Below, in pieces: positions 41,281 to 49,246 of a stretch of 64,000 nucleotides of DNA; the first letter of the stretch is position 1, and every line of letters begins with the position of its first letter. Below the pieces are notes generated by a model. That model was not told the DNA's origin, ran no database searches, and saw only the letters and a list, made by a program, of their open reading frames with translations. This stretch comes from a virus: positions 1 through 64,000 of the IMG/VR virus record IMGVR_UViG_3300029309_000005; one strand, 5' to 3'. A program made the translations under genes and the position numbers.

Positions 41281-42579
41281 TTGTCTGAGCGTAATGCAGC
41301 AATTGATTTTATTTACAATAAAGCATTTCGAGATGGCCGTAGGCAAAAGGCCCAACAAAGATTTCAGAGGGGAAATGAGCGTTTAGCCTCCACGCTTGCA
41401 CCTATGGGGGCAAATGTAAGGACATTCATTCCTGAAGTTGCTTCTGCGCCTCCAAGCACCAATCCATCGGATTCACCTAATAACTTTGCTGATGACGTTA
41501 CTACGGAGGATGATGAATCGACCCTTTTTGATGAAAGCCGAGCGTTAGCGGAACCGAAACAGGTTCCTATGTTACCAGCCCCTGGCGAATCATCACATGT
41601 TAGTAATCAACCAGTGGAGGAAACTGCTTCCTCTCCCCCAAATTACGATGATCCATTGAATGATATAATTGATTCTAATATGATAGATCCTGCTGGATTT
41701 GGGCAAGGCCCACCGCCCCCTCCAAAACTTAATGATGATACAACAAGCCAAGATTCATCTGGCGTGATGGATAAAAAAGAATATAATGCGAAATTAAATG
41801 CAAAATACGATGAATTAGTAGAAAATGTGAAACAAAAAATGCGGAATAAAATAATCGGTCTAAGAGAAGGCACACAGATGTTAGCAGACTTGATGGACTC
41901 ACGCAAAGCCAATATTCTAGCACCTACATTACCTGATATAAAGGATTTGCCAGTAGGCAGAGAAATACCGCCTCCAATGGAACTGCCACCAGTAAAGAAT
42001 GTTGGTGAAAGGACTCCATCAGGAGAACCTGTCAAGCCGGTAGAAGAACCTGCTGAACCTGCTGAACCTGCTGAACCTGCTGAACCTGCTGAACCTGCTG
42101 AACCTGTTGAACCTGTTGATGAATCGTTTGAAACAGCGTATGAGGAAATGACTAAACCGGAAGAAACACCAAAACCAAAAACACCAAAACCAGATCCAAA
42201 GGTTGCTAAAGTAGCATCAAAAGCAATCAAACCTAAAACTGAATCTGATACAGAAGTTCCTTATTCCGAATACAGTAAGGCTATACAAGGGGCTATGAGA
42301 GGAAATGAAAAATCATTAGAATGGATAAAAAAACATCCAGATGCAGTTAAACAATATTCTGGTAATGACGGATTGCCTAAAAGAATCTTAGACTATCTTG
42401 GACTCAAAGGTGCAATGGCTATGCGTGATAATACAGCAAAGAAAAAGAAAAAAACGATTACATCTCCCAAAAAGAAGGCTACATCAAAGGGCAAAAAAAA
42501 GTTAGAGGCTGCTGCTAAAAAACTTGATAATGATGCAGAAGCAGCAATGAGTGGCAAAGCACCTAATAAGAAAGAGTAG
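41281..42579 (+). CDS. Low-complexity virion-type protein, 432 aa
   Basis: TTG start just after AGGAGATGATAAC. Residues 1-25 (IDFIYNKAFRDGRR) vaguely recall the tag. The middle is acidic and Pro-rich with an (EPA)n tract (~258-280), and the C-terminal ~100 residues are Lys-rich (TAKKKKKTITSPKKKATSKG). Directly precedes terL. Scaffold or DNA-associated internal protein are possibilities. Confidence 0.6.
   Translation: MSERNAAIDFIYNKAFRDGRRQKAQQRFQRGNERLASTLAPMGANVRTFIPEVASAPPSTNPSDSPNNFADDVTTEDDESTLFDESRALAEPKQVPMLPAPGESSHVSNQPVEETASSPPNYDDPLNDIIDSNMIDPAGFGQGPPPPPKLNDDTTSQDSSGVMDKKEYNAKLNAKYDELVENVKQKMRNKIIGLREGTQMLADLMDSRKANILAPTLPDIKDLPVGREIPPPMELPPVKNVGERTPSGEPVKPVEEPAEPAEPAEPAEPAEPAEPVEPVDESFETAYEEMTKPEETPKPKTPKPDPKVAKVASKAIKPKTESDTEVPYSEYSKAIQGAMRGNEKSLEWIKKHPDAVKQYSGNDGLPKRILDYLGLKGAMAMRDNTAKKKKKTITSPKKKATSKGKKKLEAAAKKLDNDAEAAMSGKAPNKKE
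42046..42117 (+). repeat. In-frame 9-bp (GAACCTGCT) tandem repeat
   Basis: Six consecutive GAACCTGCT units followed by two GAACCTGTT units encode Glu-Pro-Ala/Val repeats in the gene at 41281-42579. Such tracts vary in length by slippage. Confidence 0.8.
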
Positions 42580-42588
42580 GTGTAAATT

Positions 42589-44025
42589 ATGTCAGACGCT
42601 TTACAAAAATTGGCAGCCAATGTTGATTTTGAAATGGGGCGTAGAGATTTCAAATACTTTTTTGAAGAAATATGTGGCAAATTCGATGAAAAGAATCCTT
42701 GGATTTTGACAAAATTTCATCAAGAATGGTTTGATTTATCTGAAAACAACAACAAGACTTGTATCGTAGCCAGTCGTGATCACGGCAAATCTGTATTCTA
42801 TCGTGTGTATCTACTATGGAAAATGGCATATAATCCTGGCACAGAAGTCTTATTTTTCTCTCATAGTCAGCACCAGTCAATTGAACACATGGCTAAGATG
42901 AATGAATTGATTGAATCAATACCTGCATTGCAGCATCTTAAACCAAAAAGAGGTTGGGCAAAGCAGAAGTTCAAGTTCACAAATAAGTCATCAATATCTG
43001 CTATGTCTGTTGGTAAAGCGGTTCGTGGCGCACACCCTCAAATTGTAGTGCTTGACGATATTCTATCTAGCGAAGCGCAAACACAGTTAAAGCATATTTC
43101 ATCTTGGTTCTATACTGCATTATTGCCAGTTCTTCACCATACAGCACAATTATGTATTGTTGGAACACCATTTTCATATACTGATTTGTATTCAGAATTA
43201 AAAAAACTAAAATCGTATGCTGTTAGAGAATACCCTGCAATTAATGAGCAAACAGGAGAACCATTATTCCCTGAACGCTGGTCTTTGGATGCACTGAATA
43301 ATAGAAGAAATGATATGACATCCATAGCATTTACTAGGGAATATTTGTGTAAGCCGATTGCTAGTGAAGCAAGTTTGTTTCCAGAAGAAGTTCTTGAAAA
43401 AGTTAAAGATGAACACTTGTCATTATCTTATTATCCTCATGACGGTGAATCATACAATTACTACATAGGATGGGATCCTGCAATTTCAGCAGACCGGAGA
43501 GCAGATTATACCTGTATGATGGTGATTGCAGTTGATGAAAATAAAAACAAACATGTTATTCATACACATCATGAAAAAGGAATGGACTTTTCATCACAAA
43601 TAGATAAAATCATAGAATTGAATGCTAGATTTAATCCAGTAATTATTGAATTAGAGACAAATAACTTTGCTGTGGCATTCAATCAAGTTCTAAATGAGAT
43701 TAGCGATCTTCCAATAAAACCATTCAATATGAGCCGAATGAAGAAAGAGGCTTTAATTCATACCCTCCAACTGCAATTTGAACAGGGCAAACTAACTTTA
43801 CCTTACAAAGATGAAGGAGGCACAAGAAGATTGATGAATACTCTATTAACCGAACTCTCTACGTTCACTATGCTGGATAACGGTAGAATGGAGAGTCTAG
43901 GCGGTCACGATGACATGGTTATGGCTCTTGCTCTAAGTGTTCAAGCAACAAAGGAGTATCGTGATAACATCGTTATACTAGATGCTGACATATGGCAGAA
44001 TAGACTAGGGTGGGCAAATGTCTGA
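42589..44025 (+). CDS. terL: Terminase large subunit, 478 aa
   Basis: ATPase domain: Walker A VASRDHGKSVFY (60-71), LFFSHSQHQS, Walker B IVVLDDILSSE (~147-157) and coupling motif CIVGTPFSY. Nuclease domain: YIGWDPAISADRRADYTCMMV (~287-307, first metal-binding Asp), VIIELETNNFAVAF (~352-365) and GHDDMVMALALS (~443-454). It powers DNA translocation into the prohead and cuts the concatemer, docked on the portal. Full length with all expected motifs. Confidence 0.93.
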   Translation: MSDALQKLAANVDFEMGRRDFKYFFEEICGKFDEKNPWILTKFHQEWFDLSENNNKTCIVASRDHGKSVFYRVYLLWKMAYNPGTEVLFFSHSQHQSIEHMAKMNELIESIPALQHLKPKRGWAKQKFKFTNKSSISAMSVGKAVRGAHPQIVVLDDILSSEAQTQLKHISSWFYTALLPVLHHTAQLCIVGTPFSYTDLYSELKKLKSYAVREYPAINEQTGEPLFPERWSLDALNNRRNDMTSIAFTREYLCKPIASEASLFPEEVLEKVKDEHLSLSYYPHDGESYNYYIGWDPAISADRRADYTCMMVIAVDENKNKHVIHTHHEKGMDFSSQIDKIIELNARFNPVIIELETNNFAVAFNQVLNEISDLPIKPFNMSRMKKEALIHTLQLQFEQGKLTLPYKDEGGTRRLMNTLLTELSTFTMLDNGRMESLGGHDDMVMALALSVQATKEYRDNIVILDADIWQNRLGWANV

Positions 44026-45253
44026 AAGAATAGAGGGAGTTTTAGGTGTTGAGTCGCCCACTGATGTTATACTCAAAATTTTGGATGAACAACTCATTGA
44101 TGCGGAATTGAAAAACAATGCTCAAGAAAGAAAACTTCTCGAAACTCAGAAAAAAGTTGCTGCAAAAAAAGGCAAATCGACAGGCGAATCACGTGAAGGT
44201 GCTAGTATAGATGGATTAGATGCAGACAATCGAGGTGGAGGTGATGTTCAACCAGGAACTGCCGTTCAAACTCAAACATCCCCCATTCCAGTTACAAAGA
44301 CATGGTTTGTTGATAATTTTGGGATGCAAGGATCTGAAATGGTTGATTTATTTATGAAATCTGACAAAAGTGAAATTGTTTCAATTATAGAACCGTTGAT
44401 TATTCAAGAAAGAATTGCTTTATTGAAATCATTTCCTTCAGTTTCTCCCGATCTTGTTACTAAAATCCCATTTACTGATTTTGATTGGCAGATGTTACAA
44501 AAAAATGTATCATCATTGGAAATACCATTTAGAAGATTTGTGAAAAGTTGGAGTGATGGAAATGATTCTGCGTATGATGTTTGGCACAATCGCATTACAA
44601 AGGAACAAAGATTAAGTTTGCCAGAAAGAAAAATATTACAAAAAGCACATGATGTTTTAGAATCTCATGGTAGCATGAATACTCAATCGTTACAGTCGCA
44701 TGGCGTTAATGGTAGCACTACTAAAATTGCCATGTTAATAAAATCACATGGATTTTTGTATGATATTAAGCCACAGGGTAGCGGCTCAAAAAATACAGAC
44801 AAAGGTTTGTTTTATGGGTTACAAAAGATGGATGTTTTCATAAAAGATGCTGGTGCTTTGATTGGCGGGTTATATGAGATGGGAGGGGAAATTGAAATCA
44901 GTTCACGTGGCATTCCAAGATTGGTTCTACCTTTTAGTTCTAACATTCGCAAAGAATATGCCAATGCACTGAATAATGAATTGGGTGTGCGAGGAATTAT
45001 AGCCGAAGGCAGGGGGCTAGTGATTGAAGGGGAGATTTCAGTCGCTAAATCAATTGAGTCTGCTTTACCATTTTTGCATGATAAGAAAGGAGAGATTGTT
45101 ATACTAAAGAAGTCACTAAAAGATGATACTGATGCTTTGCGGTGTTTAACATACTCACAATCTAAGCCTCAGAAACAAGTGTCTTTACTGAAAATGTGGA
45201 ACATGTCATTAGAATCATTTGAAACTATGAAACGAGGTGTGATTGATGGCTGA
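44018..45253 (+). CDS. HTH plus LAGLIDADG-like domain protein between terL and portal, 411 aa
   Basis: Residues 1-95 are a charged, probably disordered N-terminus. Residues ~95-200 are helical. Residues ~205-260 look like a helix-turn-helix (RKILQKAHDVLESHGSMNTQ ... TTKIAMLIKSHGF). Residues ~275-375 resemble one LAGLIDADG repeat: ALIGGLYEMGGEIEISS ... LNNELGVRGIIAEGRGLVIEG ... SIESALPFL. The catalytic acid of the LAGLIDADG motif is glycine (M-G-G), so it should not cut DNA; WhiA regulators have a comparable inactive fold. Overlaps terL by 8 nt and the portal gene by 8 nt. Confidence 0.6.
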   Translation: MSERIEGVLGVESPTDVILKILDEQLIDAELKNNAQERKLLETQKKVAAKKGKSTGESREGASIDGLDADNRGGGDVQPGTAVQTQTSPIPVTKTWFVDNFGMQGSEMVDLFMKSDKSEIVSIIEPLIIQERIALLKSFPSVSPDLVTKIPFTDFDWQMLQKNVSSLEIPFRRFVKSWSDGNDSAYDVWHNRITKEQRLSLPERKILQKAHDVLESHGSMNTQSLQSHGVNGSTTKIAMLIKSHGFLYDIKPQGSGSKNTDKGLFYGLQKMDVFIKDAGALIGGLYEMGGEIEISSRGIPRLVLPFSSNIRKEYANALNNELGVRGIIAEGRGLVIEGEISVAKSIESALPFLHDKKGEIVILKKSLKDDTDALRCLTYSQSKPQKQVSLLKMWNMSLESFETMKRGVIDG

Positions 45254-47054
45254 TAAAGAGCGATTAGAACGGCTCTTTTCTGCCATAGGTATAGACATGG
45301 AGAGGCATACTACTCCAATGCCAACTATGCCTTTGTTCCAGTCTGGAATACAAGAGCCTCCACTTTTACAAGGTATCACAATACCTGCCTTGTATGCTTG
45401 CACATTTGAGTGCGTAGTTTTGCGTTCTATTCTAAATCATTTAGCAGTTGAAACATTTCGTAAAGGGTATGGATGGAAACCAAAGTTTGTTGTAAAGTGT
45501 GTTGATTGTAATGAAGTATATCATCAAGAAGTTGATGCCTGTAAAAAGTGTGGCGGTGAAGTTCGTAAGGCAGACAAAGGCGAATTAGAATATGCTGAAA
45601 CTTTACTCGAAAGCAAAAATGGAATGATGCAAAACTTTGTTGAAATTATGAAAGAAATTGAAATGGACTTAAACATTGTTGATGATGCTTACATTGTTTT
45701 GACAAAAGAATACTTCGTTGATCCTGATAGCAAGAAGGTTATGTTTTATCGAATAAAAGAAATATCACGTGCAGACCCTATCTTTATGCGTATGCTTGCT
45801 GATAAAAGAGGGGTTCGTGGAGGTAGTCAATACACAAGTTTAGTTGATAGAACCTTCAGAACCAGTGACCCAAAAGATAAGTGTCCTACAACTGGTATGC
45901 CAGTAGTGCCAATACATTACATGAACCTAGCAGGTGTTGGTAAAGGTCAAGTATATACTGAAGGCGAAGTAATACACCTAAGTAAGTGGTCGCCATCTAA
46001 ACTGTATGGTCGTAGCCCAGTTGCTACGATGTGGAGGCAAGTGAACACTTTAATTGCTATGGATAACTATGTTTATTCTGCATATCAAAAGAAGCGTATG
46101 CCTAGAGGTGTAATGGTGATTAAATCATCCAATATGGAAACTGTTGAAAGAACTGCTAGAAATATACAGGAACACCTTGAGCGTGACCCATCTTACATTC
46201 CTACAATTGGTGTTGAAACTGAATCTGGTAGAGGCGGTCTTGAATATGTCCGTATGATGGACACACTAGAAGAATTACAATATATTCCAATCAAAGACGA
46301 TATTAGACAAAGAATTGCTGCATTCTTTGGCGTGTCAAATGTGTTTATGAATGATGTATCTGGAGGCGGTTTGAATAATGAAGGTATGCAGATTGTAGTT
46401 AGCAATCGTGCGGTTGCTTATGCTCAGTCTATTTACAATCGTATTTTATTCCCTCAACTTGTCGAAGCGTTTGAAATCAAAGAATGGGAATTGGTTTTGA
46501 ACCCGCATGAAGAAGAAGATGAAATCATGCAACTCAGGAGAGATGAAATGGCAATACGCAATATGATGCAGATGAAACAAGCAGGTTATGACGCATCATT
46601 GAGAGATGGTATTGATGATAAGATTCTGCACTTTGATTTCAAAGAACCTGATCCGCAGAAAGTGGCTGCTGCTGAAGCAGCACAGGCGGCTGCTGCTCAA
46701 CAACAGGGAGGTCAAGCCCCTGTTCAAAAAACGAATGAAATTGATGATGACCCAAGTATGATGTTCAAACGAACTACATTTGATTCAAGTCGGGGGTCTG
46801 TGCCTATTAATGCTTCATTGATAACTACTGTTGGCACTGATTTGCCACCGCTAAGAACTCAAAGTCAAAACACTAGAAGAAGCGGTGGCTCAAGTCCAGG
46901 TATGATTGATCGAGTCGAAGGTGCGCCTACTGGTGCAGATGTAAAAACCGATAAACGCAATTTGAAATCACCCGCAGAAAAAGCAATTGATGAAAATATA
47001 CGTCAAAAGGAAAAACGCAATGGTTTAGGCGAATCAAGGGGTAACAGTCAATAA
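45246..47054 (+). CDS. Portal protein with zinc-ribbon insertion, 602 aa
   Basis: Tailed-virus portal features: YACTFECVVLRSILNHLAVETFRKGYGW at the N-terminus, GEVIHLSKWSPSKLYGRSPVATMWRQVNTL, then IKDDIRQRIAAFFGVSNVFM (the clip/stem region of SPP1-type portals) and SNRAVAYAQSIYNRILFPQL. A zinc ribbon CVDCNEV ... CKKCGGEV (Cys 85, 88, 99, 102) is inserted near the N-terminus. It forms the dodecameric DNA channel and binds terminase. The C-terminal ~130 residues are low in complexity, including DPSMMFKRTTFD. ATG at 45246 follows GAGGTG. Confidence 0.88.
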   Translation: MADKERLERLFSAIGIDMERHTTPMPTMPLFQSGIQEPPLLQGITIPALYACTFECVVLRSILNHLAVETFRKGYGWKPKFVVKCVDCNEVYHQEVDACKKCGGEVRKADKGELEYAETLLESKNGMMQNFVEIMKEIEMDLNIVDDAYIVLTKEYFVDPDSKKVMFYRIKEISRADPIFMRMLADKRGVRGGSQYTSLVDRTFRTSDPKDKCPTTGMPVVPIHYMNLAGVGKGQVYTEGEVIHLSKWSPSKLYGRSPVATMWRQVNTLIAMDNYVYSAYQKKRMPRGVMVIKSSNMETVERTARNIQEHLERDPSYIPTIGVETESGRGGLEYVRMMDTLEELQYIPIKDDIRQRIAAFFGVSNVFMNDVSGGGLNNEGMQIVVSNRAVAYAQSIYNRILFPQLVEAFEIKEWELVLNPHEEEDEIMQLRRDEMAIRNMMQMKQAGYDASLRDGIDDKILHFDFKEPDPQKVAAAEAAQAAAAQQQGGQAPVQKTNEIDDDPSMMFKRTTFDSSRGSVPINASLITTVGTDLPPLRTQSQNTRRSGGSSPGMIDRVEGAPTGADVKTDKRNLKSPAEKAIDENIRQKEKRNGLGESRGNSQ

Positions 47055-47084
47055 ATAGGAGATTATGCGAAAGGGTGAGCGAAG

Positions 47085-47432
47085 ATGTCTGAGCAATTTG
47101 AAATTATAGCGAAAATGGATCCGATGGCTAGAAGGGCATTGGCAGCAGTTGAGGCAATTGCTAAAGGCATTGCTGAAAATAATACCGACTCAATCTCTGC
47201 AAATATCATGGCGGCAGAGAACGCATTATCAATGTTAAAGTCTGATTTAGCACTTCACGACCAACTGCAAAAGGCACTAGCAAAGAGTCAACCAGCAGAG
47301 AAGTTTTTGGGTGTGATACCACAATATGATAACACCGCTTCAGATTACAATGGCACTGAAAACGCTGTTGCTATGGGTGTAAGCAGACATGGCCGTGACA
47401 CTGGATTCTTTACACCGCATAGGATTGTGTGA
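47085..47432 (+). CDS. Small head-region protein, 115 aa
   Basis: Helical N-terminal ~70 residues (RALAAVEAIAKGIAENNTDS, AENALSMLKSDLALHDQLQKAL), then a flexible end. Lies directly after the portal in a run of three overlapping small genes; possibly scaffold- or internal-type. Function unknown. Confidence 0.6.
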   Translation: MSEQFEIIAKMDPMARRALAAVEAIAKGIAENNTDSISANIMAAENALSMLKSDLALHDQLQKALAKSQPAEKFLGVIPQYDNTASDYNGTENAVAMGVSRHGRDTGFFTPHRIV

Positions 47433-47860
47433 TTACAATGTATTCAAGTAGCGGGTGGAGAGATAATCGCCCTAGGGCGCATATTTACAATATGTTCCAA
47501 AAACAAGATCCTGTTACATCAGTCTCAACAGCACCTGCGGCTCAATTAATTAATGCCATAGATGATGGTATTCAATCATTAGCAAGGCAATGCGATGAAA
47601 TGAATCAACTTATGTCGCAAGCACGTTCAACCAATGTCGCTTCTGAACCAACAATTGCACTTCAAAAGAATGTTGATGCACTTAGGCAGAAGGTTTTGTC
47701 ATTGACTCAAGACATTTCAATGATTCGAGAAGCACATGCTTCAATTGCACAAATGCAGCCCCTTGCACCAGTTCAGCCTAACGATCCAATGATGGCTTCG
47801 CAAGATCAACAACCGCCAATGAACCCAATGGGTGGTGGCATGGGAGGTATGGGAGTATGA
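47429..47860 (+). CDS. Coiled-coil head-region protein, 143 aa
   Basis: Coiled coil in the middle (SLARQCDEMNQLMSQA, QKNVDALRQKVLSLTQDISMI) and a Pro/Met/Gly-rich tail (MNPMGGGMGGMGV). Start is GTG overlapping the previous TGA, or ATG three codons on. Unknown function. Confidence 0.55.
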   Translation: MITMYSSSGWRDNRPRAHIYNMFQKQDPVTSVSTAPAAQLINAIDDGIQSLARQCDEMNQLMSQARSTNVASEPTIALQKNVDALRQKVLSLTQDISMIREAHASIAQMQPLAPVQPNDPMMASQDQQPPMNPMGGGMGGMGV

Positions 47861-48177
47861 GTGAGGCCCAGGAACAGGAACATATTGATATTCTCAAAGA
47901 ATTGGTTTCAGAAGTTCGTGTTCTAAACCAGCGTGTTCAAGCACTTGAGGCTGAGAATAATACTTTGGCAAAAGCAATGAGCGACCCTGAAATGCTTATG
48001 AGGAAACAAGGATGGAAAAAGTTCACCACTCCCCATGCAGAAGAAACATTTGACCCATTAAATCGTGAAATTCCAGTCGATAACACACCATTCTCAGGGA
48101 GTGGCGACTTATTCCTAAAATCAAGGGATGAAAGACTCAAAGAGTGGGAAGCAGCAGAAAAACAGGTGAGAGTATAA
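47857..48177 (+). CDS. Small coiled-coil protein, 106 aa
   Basis: N-terminal coiled coil (EHIDILKELVSEVRVLNQRV and onward, ~8-40), followed by a polar region (FDPLNREIPVDNTPFSGSG). ATGA overlap with both neighbours. Unknown function, head-gene context. Confidence 0.55.
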   Translation: MSEAQEQEHIDILKELVSEVRVLNQRVQALEAENNTLAKAMSDPEMLMRKQGWKKFTTPHAEETFDPLNREIPVDNTPFSGSGDLFLKSRDERLKEWEAAEKQVRV

Positions 48178-49235
48178 TGAGCGCACAATGGTTTAATCCG
48201 CTTGAACAAACTCCAGAAGGACTTCTTTTGAAAGATGTTAGAGTATTATTGAAAGAAGTAAAGAACAAAAAGAAGGCTGATCTTGACAATGATGGGAAAC
48301 TATCTAGTTATGAAAAAAAGCGTGGAAAAGCAATTGAACAATCTATGGCAAGGCAAGGCTACAAATCAAATCGTGGTCAAACTCCACCAAAAAAATTACC
48401 AAGACCAAAAGGTAACAAAAACAAAATTGATAAAACAACTGAAATACTTATTGAAATGGGTATTATCAAAAATACAAATTGTAGTGAATGTAAAGAGGCA
48501 ATGAATAAAAACATGGAATGCCATAGATGCGCTGGCGTAAGAAAAGCCTCTATGGATGAGAAAGATGAGTATTGTCGAAAGAACTTTGGGCGTGAATACT
48601 CTAAATGCACACCAAAACAACAAGCGCAATGTGATAGGCATTGCGGAAAAGTGTCAAAGGCTGAGAATCATGAGAGTAAAATTAGGGCTTGCCTCAAGGA
48701 AAAAGGAGGGGCTGCTAGTCTTGATGATTGTGCCAAAGTGTGTGGTATTTCTGACAAAGAATGTAAAAAAATCATTAGCAACATGGATGGTGTAAAAATA
48801 TCACCACATGGAGATGTTGTGTTAATGGATGGTCTGCAAAAAAGCGAAATCAAAAAATACAGCCAAGAATCTAGTGTTGAAAATCTAAAACCTATTTTTG
48901 AAAATGTCGATGGTGGAAAACCTGTAAGAGCGCATGGTTTTACAACAAATGGAACATACCCTGCAACTAACGATGGCCCTAAAAAGTCAATAATAAGTGA
49001 AAATGCAAAGATTCCATCTGTTGCTCAAAAAGGATATACTGTGAAAAGTAGTAGTTTGCATATGCACTACAATGATGCTGGAGGCAATAGAAAAAATCCT
49101 CCAAATATTGATACTATTGAGCAGAGACTTGCATCACTAACAAAACATGCAGGTCGAAACAATCTTGGTATTATTGGTGAGATTGAAGGGTTGCTCAAGC
49201 AAGTTAGAGAGCGCACAGAGAATCCTTCCAATTGA
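48177..49235 (+). CDS. EF-hand and Cys-rich protein, 352 aa
   Basis: Calcium-binding EF-hand KADLDNDGKLSSYEKKRGK (~28-46), a basic linker, then a Cys-rich region (NCSECKEAMNKNMECHRCAG; YCRKNFG ... KCTPKQQAQCDRHCGK; CAKVCGISDKECK, ~100-205). The C-terminal ~130 residues are polar and end in a helix. The start is the ATG at 48177 overlapping the previous TAA. Possibly a metal-stabilised virion protein. Confidence 0.6.
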   Translation: MSAQWFNPLEQTPEGLLLKDVRVLLKEVKNKKKADLDNDGKLSSYEKKRGKAIEQSMARQGYKSNRGQTPPKKLPRPKGNKNKIDKTTEILIEMGIIKNTNCSECKEAMNKNMECHRCAGVRKASMDEKDEYCRKNFGREYSKCTPKQQAQCDRHCGKVSKAENHESKIRACLKEKGGAASLDDCAKVCGISDKECKKIISNMDGVKISPHGDVVLMDGLQKSEIKKYSQESSVENLKPIFENVDGGKPVRAHGFTTNGTYPATNDGPKKSIISENAKIPSVAQKGYTVKSSSLHMHYNDAGGNRKNPPNIDTIEQRLASLTKHAGRNNLGIIGEIEGLLKQVRERTENPSN

Positions 49236-49246
49236 GGGGGGATTTT

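Noticed and set aside
41643-42230. Gly/Ser-rich antisense frame of 195 codons
   Set aside because: It is a shadow of the Glu-Pro-Ala tandem repeat and neighbouring acidic region; no ribosome site.
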